From the NCBI RefSeq assembly GCF_005886345.1, contig NZ_PNEC01000031.1:1-64000 (forward strand): 64,000 nucleotides of DNA, read 5' to 3'. Below the pieces are notes generated by a model. That model was given only the letters and a program-made list of their open reading frames with translations. It was not told the DNA's origin and did not search any database. This DNA comes from Pseudoalteromonas phenolica. GTDB lineage: Bacteria > Pseudomonadota > Gammaproteobacteria > Enterobacterales > Alteromonadaceae. The position numbers and the translations under genes are program-made. Position 1 is the stretch's first letter. Each line of letters opens with the position of its first letter. Below are positions 50,448 through 59,851 of this stretch, in pieces.

Positions 50448-52220
50448 CTATTTATCAGTCATTAACGCCTTGACGTATTTTACCGGGGTACTGCCATAGC
50501 TTAAAAACTCCTCATGGAACGCTTTTAAGTTAAAGTCATCACCTTGAGTGGCTTTTAACGACTCTCTAAAATCATAAATCTCTCTATAGCCGCTGTAGTA
50601 ACTAGTTAACTGGACTTGGCTCAATGTCGCACGACGCCATTTACCTTCAGCTTCCGTTTTTTCTTGGAAAGCACCGTTCATTAATAGATCTAGGCCTTCT
50701 TCTTTGCTGATCCCTTTTACTTGAATAGCATAATCTAGAATAGTGTTACAGATGACACGAAGATTCCACTTATAGTACATAAGCCACATCTCTGGCTCAA
50801 AATCACCATAGCCTTCTTCTAGCATCATACGTTCAGTATACACAGCCCAACCTTCAATCATCGCGCCATTCGCAAAAATACTTTTAATTAAAGAAGGAGA
50901 CTCGTTTGAGTAAACTAATTGCGTATAGTGGCCAGGGATCGCTTCATGAATATTTAAGATCTGTAAAATCCAGTGGTTATATTCTCTTAAATATGACTCA
51001 GCTTGCTCAACAGACATGTTATCTAATGGCGTTACATTATAATAAGTGTTTTCTTTTTTATCGTATGGGCCGGGTGCACTAATAGATGCACCAGCAAAAC
51101 CACGCATATACTCTGGTGTTTCACGAACAACTAGCGGCTTTTCAGGATCAAGCGTGATCAGATCTTTTTCTCTGACGAATGCTTCTAAATCTGGAATTTG
51201 GCGCTTAATTTCAGGCACGAATTCGTCACGAGCAACATGTTTGACCGAAAGGTGCTTGATGAGTTTCGCTACAGCATCTCTGTCTTTAGATGGACGCTTA
51301 GTGTTAGGGAAATACATAGGCCACAGTTCATGTGTGATCTTTACCATCTCAGCTGTTACACGATCTTTGTCAGCAACTGCTTTGTGATACATCTCTTTTG
51401 CGCTATAACCCGATTGAATATCTAGTGCGAACTTCTCTTCATAAAGCTTTTCGCCAATTCTAAATGAACGGGCGTTATCATTTTCTACAAGAGACTTTTC
51501 AAGTTCAGTTAGAAAGTCGATGTAGCCATTGATTGCGTCTTTTGCAGCATTGAAACGCTTAACAAAAAGTACTTTATCACTTGAAGATAAATTTGAAGCT
51601 TCAACTTGCGTTAATAGCTCATCTTTTAGCACACTAAAAGCGCCTTTGTTTTGGCCGATTGCAAGCTGGGTATATTCTAAAGTTGGGTTATCAATGTTTG
51701 CTTTTGCAGCATCGTAATATGCAGGCACGTATTGAAGACGTTTTAAAACAGTAGCAAACTTTTCGTCATCAGTTTTAAAACGGCTATTTAAAATTGTCGC
51801 AAAGCCGCCAGAAACATTGTAGTTAGATGGGTTCCATTGCCAGCTTTTGAAGGTTTCTAAGTGCCAAATGGTCCGTTTTAAAGCATTTTCGATCAGGTAA
51901 TAATCTGTTTTTTGTGCTGTTGGCAATGAGGCTAAATCGAATTTTTCTAGTTCGTTTAATTTTGCGTTAGCAAAAGCCAATGTAGTGTCACGATAGACTT
52001 GATTTGGAATACTGATAATATCATCGTATTCACCATAGCCTGCCCATGCAGAATGCTCAGGGAACTGTTTCCAATAATCATGGATAAACTGTTCAGAGAA
52101 GTTAGCGAAATTTTGTTGTACTTGAACGCTGTTATTTTCAGTTTGTTGGGTAACTGTTTGCGAACAAGCAGTCAATCCAAGCGCTGCGATAAGTGCGAGC
52201 GAGAGTGCAGTTTTTTTCAT
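50448..52220 (-). CDS. DUF885 lipoprotein, putative metallopeptidase
   Basis: A 590-residue predicted outer-membrane or periplasmic lipoprotein: signal peptide with lipobox LTAC (lipid-bearing Cys19), then a largely helical DUF885 domain. The zinc motif is NIHEAIPGHY (H425, E426, H431), with a downstream glutamate in GAMIEGWAVYTERMM. This is the gluzincin-like arrangement, HExxxxH variant, found across the DUF885 family. Substrates are probably peptides, but this is not shown. Lol-dependent sorting would apply, and lolCDE lies in the same window. Confidence 0.82.
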   Translation of the reverse strand: MKKTALSLALIAALGLTACSQTVTQQTENNSVQVQQNFANFSEQFIHDYWKQFPEHSAWAGYGEYDDIISIPNQVYRDTTLAFANAKLNELEKFDLASLPTAQKTDYYLIENALKRTIWHLETFKSWQWNPSNYNVSGGFATILNSRFKTDDEKFATVLKRLQYVPAYYDAAKANIDNPTLEYTQLAIGQNKGAFSVLKDELLTQVEASNLSSSDKVLFVKRFNAAKDAINGYIDFLTELEKSLVENDNARSFRIGEKLYEEKFALDIQSGYSAKEMYHKAVADKDRVTAEMVKITHELWPMYFPNTKRPSKDRDAVAKLIKHLSVKHVARDEFVPEIKRQIPDLEAFVREKDLITLDPEKPLVVRETPEYMRGFAGASISAPGPYDKKENTYYNVTPLDNMSVEQAESYLREYNHWILQILNIHEAIPGHYTQLVYSNESPSLIKSIFANGAMIEGWAVYTERMMLEEGYGDFEPEMWLMYYKWNLRVICNTILDYAIQVKGISKEEGLDLLMNGAFQEKTEAEGKWRRATLSQVQLTSYYSGYREIYDFRESLKATQGDDFNLKAFHEEFLSYGSTPVKYVKALMTDK

Positions 52221-52232
52221 GGGTGTTCCTTG

Positions 52233-52736
52233 TTAGTGATTCTCGCCTATTTTATCAGTTTTTTCATGATTTAATTGTGCATCAGGGTTAGAAGGCAAAA
52301 AAGCTGCGCCGGATTGCGATTTGCCACAGATATCATCTGGGTTATACATAGGGCATTGCGTCATAGATAAACAGCCACAGCCAATACAGCCATCGACTTT
52401 GTCTCTGATCTGCTCTAAATACTCAATTTGCTTGGTCAGTTGAGTGCGCCATCGCTGAGATAAATTTGCCCAATCTTTTTTAGTTGGGGTTCTATTATCA
52501 GGCAACGCATCAAGAGTCTCTTTGATGTCTTGTAATGTGACGCCCATATGCTGTGCTGCTTTGATCACGGCAATTCGCCTGAGCACATCGGGTTTATATC
52601 GACGTTGATTTCCTTGATTTCGCCAACTTCTGATCAGCCCTTTGGTTTCATAAAAATGCAGGGTTGAGACTTTTACGCCGGCACGTTTGGCAATATATCC
52701 GACAGACAAGGTAGCGTCTTGAAGTGGTTTGCTCAT
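52233..52736 (-). CDS. soxR: Redox-sensitive transcriptional activator SoxR
   Basis: A 167-residue MerR-family protein with the [2Fe-2S] motif CIGCGCLSMTQC (C117, C120, C122, C128) that defines SoxR. The winged helix (about 10-75: LSVGYIAKRAGVKVSTLHFYE) and dimerisation helix are intact. ATG 52736 matches other SoxR starts; the frame extends upstream to 52775 without a ribosome site. It senses redox-cycling compounds. No soxS lies beside it, as is usual outside enterics. Divergent from the sigma-54 activator gene. Confidence 0.92.
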   Translation of the reverse strand: MSKPLQDATLSVGYIAKRAGVKVSTLHFYETKGLIRSWRNQGNQRRYKPDVLRRIAVIKAAQHMGVTLQDIKETLDALPDNRTPTKKDWANLSQRWRTQLTKQIEYLEQIRDKVDGCIGCGCLSMTQCPMYNPDDICGKSQSGAAFLPSNPDAQLNHEKTDKIGENH

Positions 52737-52823
52737 TATAATCTCATAAAAACATGTTTTAGTGACTTTAAACACATATGTCAGAATTTGCTAATAGTAT
52801 AACGTGTCAATATGTTACAGTTT

Positions 52824-52839
52824 TCGTGATATTTCACGA
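52824..52839. promoter_or_regulatory. Operator copy 1, before the sigma-54 activator gene
   Basis: TCGTGATATTTCACGA has 6-bp perfect arms and lies 8 bases before the activator start codon. A near copy (14 of 16 bases) occurs upstream of ccoG at 54291-54306. The position suggests autoregulation by the encoded activator. Confidence 0.6.
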
Positions 52840-52847
52840 GGAATGCT

Positions 52848-54284
52848 ATGTCTCATTTACTTAAACGCTTGCTAAATGACCCTGAACTACTACTCAACTC
52901 TGTTGGCGAAGGCATTTACGGTTTCGATTTATTAGGTAATGCAGTATTTATAAACCCCGCAGCTGAACGTATGACAGGTTGGAAAGCCGAAGAGTTAATA
53001 GGTAAAAAAATACATCAATACCATCACCATAGCCATGCTGACGGTTCACCGTATCCCGCAGATGAATGCAACATCTACTGCACTATGTTTGATGGCAAAG
53101 TAAGGCAAATATCCGATGAAGTGTTCTGGAGAAAAGATGGCAGTAGTTTCCCTGTGGAATATACCTCTACGCCAGTATTCAAAGATGGACAAATTATCGG
53201 AGCGGTCGCGATATTTCGCGACGTAACAAAGCAGCACGAAGCAGAAAGTGCACTAAGAGCCGCACTAGAGCAAGTCCAAACTTTAACTGAGCAATTAAAA
53301 GAAGAAAACTCTTACTTGTTGGAAGAACTAAATGCAGATTGGCAAGGTTCTGGGCTAGTCGGGCAAAGTCATATATTTAAAGCCATGCTTGAACAAATCA
53401 ATCTTGTTGCAAAAACAAGTAGTACTGTATTGATCTTGGGAGAAAATGGTACGGGTAAAGAACTTGTTGCCAGAAACCTACATAGATTGAGTAATCGAAA
53501 TACGAAACCATTTGTGAAAGTAAATTGTGCAGCTTTTACGCCTAGTTTATTAGAGTCGGAATTATTTGGGCATGAAAAGGGGGCATTCACAGGCGCCAAT
53601 GAGAGACGAAAAGGGCGCTTTGAACTCGCCGATACAGGCACTCTATTTTTAGATGAAATTGCGGAGCTATCACTTGAGGCACAAAGTAAACTTTTGCGCG
53701 TTCTCCAAGAGCAAGAGTTTGAACGTGTAGGCGGCAGTAAAACGCTAAAAGTGGATATTCGTATTATAGCGGCAACCAATAAAGATTTGTGGCAAATGGT
53801 TGGAAAAGGTGAGTTTAGGATGGACCTTTATTATCGCCTTAATGTCTTTCCTATCAGAGTACCGAGCCTAAAAGAGCGAAAAGAAGACATTCCATTATTG
53901 TGCATAAACCTCATTAATCAGCTGAATAAAAGGCTAGGTAAACACTTAATGGGGCTGACAAAGTCAGCGATAGACAAGCTTCAAGCTTATGATTGGCCAG
54001 GCAACATCAGAGAGTTACAAAATATATTAGAGCGAGAAGCTATCTTGTCTAAAGGGCGATTAGTGTCAATTACTCAGCCACTGAATATGACTGATGAACA
54101 AATGCTTGAAGGTCAAAGTTTAAGGCTTGATGAGGCTGAGAAACATCATATTGAGCATGTACTTGAGCTAACTAACTGGCGAATAGCAGGTCCAAAAGGT
54201 GCTGCAGTTAAATTAGGGCTTCCCGAGAGCACACTACGCTCTAAAATGAAAAAGCTGAAAATAACTAAAAATCGCGACATATAA
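52848..54284 (+). CDS. PAS-containing sigma-54-dependent transcriptional activator
   Basis: A 478-residue regulator. N-terminal PAS domain (about 12-130: GIYGFDLLGNAVFINPAAERMTGW) with a YHHHSHADGSPYPADECNIY insert rich in His and Cys; a coiled coil (about 130-165); AAA+ domain (about 175-405) with Walker A GENGTGKE, the sigma-54 contact GAFTGA (245-250) and Walker B GTLFLDEIAEL; a Fis-type HTH at the end (about 440-475). There is no receiver domain, so it senses a signal directly. Palindromes before it and before ccoG, and a sigma-54 promoter before ccoG, indicate its targets. Confidence 0.9.
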   Translation: MSHLLKRLLNDPELLLNSVGEGIYGFDLLGNAVFINPAAERMTGWKAEELIGKKIHQYHHHSHADGSPYPADECNIYCTMFDGKVRQISDEVFWRKDGSSFPVEYTSTPVFKDGQIIGAVAIFRDVTKQHEAESALRAALEQVQTLTEQLKEENSYLLEELNADWQGSGLVGQSHIFKAMLEQINLVAKTSSTVLILGENGTGKELVARNLHRLSNRNTKPFVKVNCAAFTPSLLESELFGHEKGAFTGANERRKGRFELADTGTLFLDEIAELSLEAQSKLLRVLQEQEFERVGGSKTLKVDIRIIAATNKDLWQMVGKGEFRMDLYYRLNVFPIRVPSLKERKEDIPLLCINLINQLNKRLGKHLMGLTKSAIDKLQAYDWPGNIRELQNILEREAILSKGRLVSITQPLNMTDEQMLEGQSLRLDEAEKHHIEHVLELTNWRIAGPKGAAVKLGLPESTLRSKMKKLKITKNRDI

Positions 54285-54290
54285 CGAGCT

Positions 54291-54306
54291 TCGCGATATT
54301 TCATGA
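54291..54306. promoter_or_regulatory. Operator copy 2, upstream activating site for ccoG
   Basis: TCGCGATATTTCATGA matches operator copy 1 at 14 of 16 bases (two C/T changes). It lies about 60 bases upstream of the sigma-54 promoter, a normal enhancer distance. Confidence 0.6.
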
Positions 54307-54365
54307 GTATTGGTTTTTGCTATTATTTAAAATGCAATAAAAACAGAATGTTATAAACTTTCAGA

Positions 54366-54382
54366 TTGGACTGAAACTTGCT
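54366..54382 (+). promoter_or_regulatory. Sigma-54 (-24/-12) promoter of ccoG
   Basis: TTGGACTGAAACTTGCT has the obligatory GG (54368-54369) and GC (54380-54381) 12 bases apart, with TTGG and TTGC contexts that match the TTGGCAC-N4-TTGC consensus well. It lies 37 bases upstream of the ccoG start codon. Confidence 0.7.
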
Positions 54383-54418
54383 CTGTAGATATTAACCAAT
54401 GTTAGTAGAGCAAGTAAT

Positions 54419-55801
54419 ATGAAGTTTGATATTAAAGAAGAAGACATGATCATTAAGCCGCATAAATCGGAGGGCCCGATTTATGTGCGCGAGCAAAAAG
54501 GTTTTTTCCAAAAAATCCGCCGTAACTTGGGTTGGTTATTAATGCTGACCTTTATTGCTATTCCTTGGCTGCAATATAACGGCCAGCAGGCTGTATTGTT
54601 TGATGTAGGCAGCCAACATTTTAGAATTTTCAGCCTCACATTTTTGCCACAAGACTTTATGATCCTGGCTTGGGTATTTATGGCGGGGGCATTTGCGCTT
54701 TTCTTTGTGACCAATTGGCTGGGCCGTGTATGGTGTGGTTATGTTTGTCCACAAACTATTTGGATGCTGATGTTTACATGGGTTGAGCACCGTATTGAAG
54801 GCAGTCGCAATAAACGCATAAAGTTAGATAAAAACCCTTGGGATGCAAAGAAAATTGCATTAAAAACAGCAAAGCACAGTGCTTGGTTAGCTATCTCTCT
54901 CTTCACTGCTACGTCATTTATGGCTTATTTTATACCTGCACAAAAATTATATATCGACATGTTCACACTAGAATGGTCAGGCCTAGTGAGTTTTTGGGTC
55001 TTCTTATTTGCTTTCTGTACCTATGGGAATGCAGGGTTTTTAAGAGAAAAAATGTGTACGGTTGCTTGCCCATATTCACGTTTTCAATCAGTGATGTTTG
55101 ATAAAGACACATTATTAGTCACCTACGATGCACAACGCGGCGAATCACGAGGTAAACGTAAACGTAAACAGGATCCAAAAGAGCTCGGACTTGGCGACTG
55201 CGTAGACTGTAACTTGTGTGTAGAAGTTTGCCCAGCAGGTATTGATATTCGAAATGGTCTGCAATATGAATGTATAAACTGTGGTTTGTGTATTGATGCC
55301 TGTGATGACACCATGGATAAGTTCGGTTATGCCAAAGGGCTCATTAAATATCAAAGTGAACACGAAACATCTGGTAAAAAAACCAATCCGTTTAGACTAA
55401 AGCTAGTTGGCTATGCAACCCTTACAGCGTTGATTATTTTAACTATGGTGGTGTGGGCATTTAATCGTACGCCAATTGAAGCATCGGTTATCCGAGATCG
55501 CAATACATTATATCGTGTTAACTATGAAGGTTTAGTTGAAAACCCTTATACATTAAGCGTGATCAATAAAACGCAAAACACCATGAGTTACACGATTAGT
55601 CTTGAGGGGTTAGAAGATGCTGAGCTGAGTGTCCCTGATATGATTGAAATTGAAGGGGGAGAAATGTTGCAAATACCTGTTACTGTTATTAAAGACGGTT
55701 ATGATCTAAAGCTTAAAGCAACCCCCATTAGTTTTACAATTGAGTCTAAGCAAAGAGCAGACATAAAAATAACGAAAGAAAGTTACTTTTATAAAAATTA
55801 A
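54419..55801 (+). CDS. ccoG: Cytochrome c oxidase accessory protein CcoG (FixG/RdxA)
   Basis: A 460-residue membrane iron-sulfur protein. Hydrophobic spans lie at about 35-53, 80-105, 155-178, 190-207 and 325-345. Two [4Fe-4S] motifs: C261, C264, C267, C271 (CVDCNLCVEVCPAG) and C285, C288, C291, C295. WCGYVCPQTIW (about 105) and the C-terminal Ig-like domain (about 355-460) are family features. CcoG is a cupric reductase that helps deliver copper to cbb3 oxidase. The ccoNOPQ genes are not in this window. Its promoter is sigma-54 type, with an upstream palindrome shared with the adjacent activator gene. Confidence 0.93.
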   Translation: MKFDIKEEDMIIKPHKSEGPIYVREQKGFFQKIRRNLGWLLMLTFIAIPWLQYNGQQAVLFDVGSQHFRIFSLTFLPQDFMILAWVFMAGAFALFFVTNWLGRVWCGYVCPQTIWMLMFTWVEHRIEGSRNKRIKLDKNPWDAKKIALKTAKHSAWLAISLFTATSFMAYFIPAQKLYIDMFTLEWSGLVSFWVFLFAFCTYGNAGFLREKMCTVACPYSRFQSVMFDKDTLLVTYDAQRGESRGKRKRKQDPKELGLGDCVDCNLCVEVCPAGIDIRNGLQYECINCGLCIDACDDTMDKFGYAKGLIKYQSEHETSGKKTNPFRLKLVGYATLTALIILTMVVWAFNRTPIEASVIRDRNTLYRVNYEGLVENPYTLSVINKTQNTMSYTISLEGLEDAELSVPDMIEIEGGEMLQIPVTVIKDGYDLKLKATPISFTIESKQRADIKITKESYFYKN

Positions 55802-55805
55802 CTTT

Positions 55806-55841
55806 AATTAAATGAGGGAAGTATGACTTCCTTCATTAATT
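55806..55841. terminator. Bidirectional terminator after ccoG
   Basis: AATTAAATGAGGGAAGT (55806-55822) pairs with ACTTCCTTCATTAATT (55826-55841) with one bulge. Between convergent genes. Confidence 0.75.
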
Positions 55842-55845
55842 GGAA

Positions 55846-56676
55846 TTACTTAATCCTTTCAATTAATGCGGCTTTTAAGTTCTCAGGTACCCACCTTAAC
55901 ATCAGAGATTGGTAATCTTCTGATTGCTTAATCTTCATTAATGCCTCATCGGCATGCTCTAGGAAAACGCCTGTGCCATCTATTTTATTGCAGCCTATAT
56001 AGCCTTTGACTGTTTTAGAAGCTTCTTTAATTTGTAATTGAATTAAGTTATGTGCATTTGGAAATTTAGACTGAAGATAAACATGCTCACCGGGGTAGCC
56101 AATAATAAGATCGATGCGTCGTTTAACAAGCATATAGGTTAAACTTTTTAAGGAATCTTTACCTGCTCTGACAATGATTCTGTCTGAAGGGATGTTGTTA
56201 ATAATACCATCAACTTGCTCTCCATAAGATCGCCTCATTGACTTGCCTAGCATTAATTGATGTTTAAAAACTAAATCTTTCAAATAAATTGAATTATTTG
56301 AACCAACATTAAGTGATTGAGTAACTTCAGAATGTAGCGCAATTGTAGGTGCCAAACCTACTGTGGAACTATTTGATGAGAAAAAATAATCTTTTTTTCT
56401 TTGTTCAGTTTTATACAATGACAGCATGCAAGTTGGTGCATCATTGATTTTAAGTTCGTGTAATGCGCGACTTGAAGGAACATGCTGAATATTAAATTGA
56501 TAATTTGGCATGACATTTTTTAATAAATTAATTACACCTTCATCTCTACCTTGTCCCTTGTTATCCCCTTGAAGTATGTAGTAAGGCGCAAAATCTACTT
56601 GAAGCCAAGTAATGCTATTCGCGTAAAGCGTACAACTGAAAGTGAGCATCATGGTTGTAGTAATAGATTTGAACAT
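55846..56676 (-). CDS. Orphan periplasmic solute-binding protein (SBP family 3-like)
   Basis: A 276-residue exported protein: signal peptide about 1-19 (LYA-NS), then ITWLQVDFAPYYILQGDNKGQG, VPSSRALHELKINDAPTCMLSLYKTEQR and a second lobe with MLVKRRIDLIIGYPGEHVYL. The pattern is that of the transporter-like binding proteins common as orphans in this lineage. No permease nearby. Ligand unknown. Confidence 0.72.
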   Translation of the reverse strand: MFKSITTTMMLTFSCTLYANSITWLQVDFAPYYILQGDNKGQGRDEGVINLLKNVMPNYQFNIQHVPSSRALHELKINDAPTCMLSLYKTEQRKKDYFFSSNSSTVGLAPTIALHSEVTQSLNVGSNNSIYLKDLVFKHQLMLGKSMRRSYGEQVDGIINNIPSDRIIVRAGKDSLKSLTYMLVKRRIDLIIGYPGEHVYLQSKFPNAHNLIQLQIKEASKTVKGYIGCNKIDGTGVFLEHADEALMKIKQSEDYQSLMLRWVPENLKAALIERIK

Positions 56677-56850
56677 AAAAAAACTTGTTGCCGCTGATTA
56701 AAACAAGTGTAGCAAATCATAAATAACAAATTTGTTTAAAACAAATTGTTTACAATTTATTATCCAGTGGTAAATTGAAATCTAGCTCGGTAGAAAGTGT
56801 GAACTAGATTTTGTAAATTTATCAATAAGAGTCTGGCAAGGACCATGTGT

Positions 56851-57447
56851 ATGCGTACATTGATAGTGACTGATATTTTTGGCTGTACAAAAAGCTTAAT
56901 TGAATTTAGTAATCAATTTGATGGAGAGATTGAAATTGTATCTCCATATGATGATGGAGAATATAAGCAAAGTCTTCAAGAGCAGCATGCTTATGATTAT
57001 TTTATACAACACTTAGGCCATGATGCTTATGCTGATAAGGTCCAAGAATCTTTGATTCGTTTTAGTCCTGAGTTTATTATCTCTTTTAGTGCAGGGGCAA
57101 CAGCATCATGGCGAGCCCTTGCAAGAACGCCACTTAAAAGAGTTCAAAAAATGATCGCTTTTTATCCGGGCCAAATTAGGAATTTCACCGACTTAAATCC
57201 TAATTGCCATGTAGATATTTATTTTCCTGAATATGAAAAACACTTCGAATTAAATCCAGTTATTTCGATTTTAAAAACAATCCCTTGTTTGTCAGTAGTA
57301 AAATCTCGTTATTACCATGGCTTTATGAATCAAATGTCAGAGGGCTATAATCACGACGCATACCAGCATTACAGCCAAATTTGCCAGCTGGAACAGCAAA
57401 TATTGGTAAATTTGACTGATAAACACACTAATTCATCCCTTGCGTAG
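56851..57447 (+). CDS. Small alpha/beta hydrolase-like protein
   Basis: A 198-residue cytoplasmic protein resembling dienelactone-hydrolase-type folds: LIVTDIFGCTKSL, then FIISFSAGATASWRAL, where Ser is in a nucleophile-elbow position (S-x-S-A-G), IAFYPGQIRNF, and YYHGFMNQMSEGYNHDAYQHY with a candidate catalytic histidine. The ATG at 56851 has AAGGA 8 bases upstream; the ATG two codons earlier is too close. Substrate unknown; enzymatic activity is inferred only. Confidence 0.55.
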   Translation: MRTLIVTDIFGCTKSLIEFSNQFDGEIEIVSPYDDGEYKQSLQEQHAYDYFIQHLGHDAYADKVQESLIRFSPEFIISFSAGATASWRALARTPLKRVQKMIAFYPGQIRNFTDLNPNCHVDIYFPEYEKHFELNPVISILKTIPCLSVVKSRYYHGFMNQMSEGYNHDAYQHYSQICQLEQQILVNLTDKHTNSSLA

Positions 57448-57571
57448 TGCAATTTTTATATTTTACAAGTAGCTTACTGAAAAACTTAGTTAAATAAGAG
57501 CTTTGGTCACAAACATCTTATAAACTATACTTTTGATTAGCACATCTTGAGCTGCTTCGAGAGTATGGAAC

Positions 57572-59815
57572 ATGTCTAAATTATCTATAAAAAAATTTCT
57601 ACCTGCATTGCTAGCGCTTTCATCATCACAAATTTGGTCAAATGCAACCGCATCTGAAATAGAAGTTATTGAAGTATATGCCCAAAAAAGAAAGCAACTT
57701 GATAATGAAGTTAGTATCACAGTTAATCAAGTCAAAGGTGATAAGTTACTTAACTTTGGTTTAAAAGACTCAACTGAACTTGGATTATTAATACCCAATT
57801 TAAAAATTAGTCAAAATGCAGCAGAAGGTACGCCACCAGCAGTGAATATTCGAGGTGTGGGACTAATTGATTACAACACAGCAAATACCTCACCTGTTGC
57901 AATGTACGTTGATGGTATGTCCGTCGGCTCTGCAAATAACCAGCTCATTAACCTTTTTGACATTGAACAAGTAGAAGTACTTAAAGGACCCCAAGGTACT
58001 TTGTTTGGTAGAAATAGTACAGGCGGTGCAATCTTAATTAGAAGTAAGCGTCCTGAGGCTGGAACATATGGTTTTATTACCTTAGGAGCTGGTACTGATA
58101 ATATGTATAAAGCTGCTGGGGCATATAATGTCGAAATGAGTGACAATTCGGCTATTAGACTTGTTTTTAACCACAATAAATATGATTACACTAGCTACAA
58201 TATTTTAGCTGACTCGCCTGAAGCCGGAATGGAACAAAATGACCTGAGATTAAGTTATTTAGGGCAGTGGGAACATTTGGAGTGGTATCTAAAGCTCAAT
58301 TATAGCCACTGGAACGGTATAGTTCAGCCGGTAGGTAATATAGGTATTTATTCTGATCCAATTAGTCAAACAAGGTGTTCTATATCACAAGTGAATGCAG
58401 GTAACTGCGTTGACGCATTCGGCTTTAATGATGGAAGTAATGATTATTGGGCTGTGAGTGTTAATAACGACTCACCTCACCATAGTATTAATAAAGGATG
58501 GACAAGTGAATTCACTTGGGATGTTAATCAAGACACTCAATTAGTTTGGTTAAATGGGTTTAATCGACTTGATAGGGAGCATGCATTTAATTGTGATGGT
58601 TCGCCAGCACAACTTTGTGAAGGGCAACTAGGTGTAAAAGCAGAAGTTTTGAATAATGAATTAAGACTTCAACATTCACTAGGAGCGCACTTTCTAACAT
58701 TTGGTGTTTTTGCATTGCAAGAGAGAATATTCCAAAAAAATGATAACGATATCTTGAGAGACCTTCGTGGTACGCCTTTCGGAGATAACTCAGCGCATTT
58801 CTTCTACGATAATGAGCTAAAGAATAATTCGTTTGCAGTATTTTCTCAATTTGATTGGCATCTAAATAAAAACTGGTTGGCTACGTTTGGTCTTAGATAT
58901 GCTGATGAGAATTTAGACTACGACTCTTTGAGCAACATAAACGTGGTTATTGACCCAACAAATTTATCTGGTGCCTTATTGCCTTTTTATCATGTCAAAG
59001 GTGAAGTTAAAGACAACGATCTATCAGGTCGACTAGCGATTAATTACTCTATCAATCAACAGCATAATTTGTATTATAGTTTGAGTAATGGATATAAAAG
59101 CGGCGGATATAATGGCGGGTATTTATCTAGTCCTGAGCAAGCAATGTTAGCTGATTATGGCCCTGAAGAACTTATTGCAAATGAGTTCGGGGGTAAGTTT
59201 ATAAATGCTCAAAAGTCTTTAAAAGTTAACTGGGCTTTATTTCATTACAACTATAAAAATCAACAAGTATTTATGAACCAACCTTCTCTTGTTGAAGGAG
59301 CACCACCTATTCAATTACTGGAAAATGTTGCTAACTCCAAAATTTATGGTGCTGACTTAGAAATATTACATAGTTTTAATGAAGCTCTAGAGCTTTCTTT
59401 TGGCATTGGCTATATACCCCATGCCCAGTTTGAAGCGTTTTCAGATCCTTTAGGCAACTCTTTGACAAATAATAGACTTCCCTTCACCTCGGAAGTTAAT
59501 TTCAATGGCGTATTGTCTTATCGAGTAGTTTGGGATTCAAAAATTGATATTCAAACAAATATAGGCTTTGACCACCAGTCAGATTATTACTTCGATCAAA
59601 ATCAAAGTGAACTTGCATCTCAACCTAGCTATACACTGTGGTCAATAAATAGCCAGTTTAATTTTGAAAAATATACCGTACGCTTTTGGGCTAAAAATAT
59701 TTTTGATAAAGAATATAGTCATCTTAAATTTGACCTAACAAATTTTTTAGGAATGCTAGAAGATTTCAAAGGAGAAGGAAGGCGAGTTGGGTTAGAGCTA
59801 ACTTATCGCTTTTAA
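57572..59815 (+). CDS. TonB-dependent outer-membrane receptor
   Basis: A 747-residue receptor. Signal peptide about 1-27, TonB-box-like IEVIEVYAQKRKQ, plug domain (about 45-160: NIRGVGLIDYNTANTSPVAMYVDGM and FDIEQVEVLKGPQGTLFGRNSTGGAI), then a 22-strand barrel ending in the aromatic ELTYRF. The sequence type (VYAQKR box, IRGVG, GTLFGRNSTGGA) is that of the IroN/BtuB-unrelated family seen in Alteromonadales and sphingomonads for organic substrates, though the ligand cannot be read. It is followed at 37 bases by a sensor kinase and then a transporter gene. Confidence 0.88.
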   Translation: MSKLSIKKFLPALLALSSSQIWSNATASEIEVIEVYAQKRKQLDNEVSITVNQVKGDKLLNFGLKDSTELGLLIPNLKISQNAAEGTPPAVNIRGVGLIDYNTANTSPVAMYVDGMSVGSANNQLINLFDIEQVEVLKGPQGTLFGRNSTGGAILIRSKRPEAGTYGFITLGAGTDNMYKAAGAYNVEMSDNSAIRLVFNHNKYDYTSYNILADSPEAGMEQNDLRLSYLGQWEHLEWYLKLNYSHWNGIVQPVGNIGIYSDPISQTRCSISQVNAGNCVDAFGFNDGSNDYWAVSVNNDSPHHSINKGWTSEFTWDVNQDTQLVWLNGFNRLDREHAFNCDGSPAQLCEGQLGVKAEVLNNELRLQHSLGAHFLTFGVFALQERIFQKNDNDILRDLRGTPFGDNSAHFFYDNELKNNSFAVFSQFDWHLNKNWLATFGLRYADENLDYDSLSNINVVIDPTNLSGALLPFYHVKGEVKDNDLSGRLAINYSINQQHNLYYSLSNGYKSGGYNGGYLSSPEQAMLADYGPEELIANEFGGKFINAQKSLKVNWALFHYNYKNQQVFMNQPSLVEGAPPIQLLENVANSKIYGADLEILHSFNEALELSFGIGYIPHAQFEAFSDPLGNSLTNNRLPFTSEVNFNGVLSYRVVWDSKIDIQTNIGFDHQSDYYFDQNQSELASQPSYTLWSINSQFNFEKYTVRFWAKNIFDKEYSHLKFDLTNFLGMLEDFKGEGRRVGLELTYRF

Positions 59816-59851
59816 ATTTTAATGAACTTAAACATGATTTTGGCGAATTGA

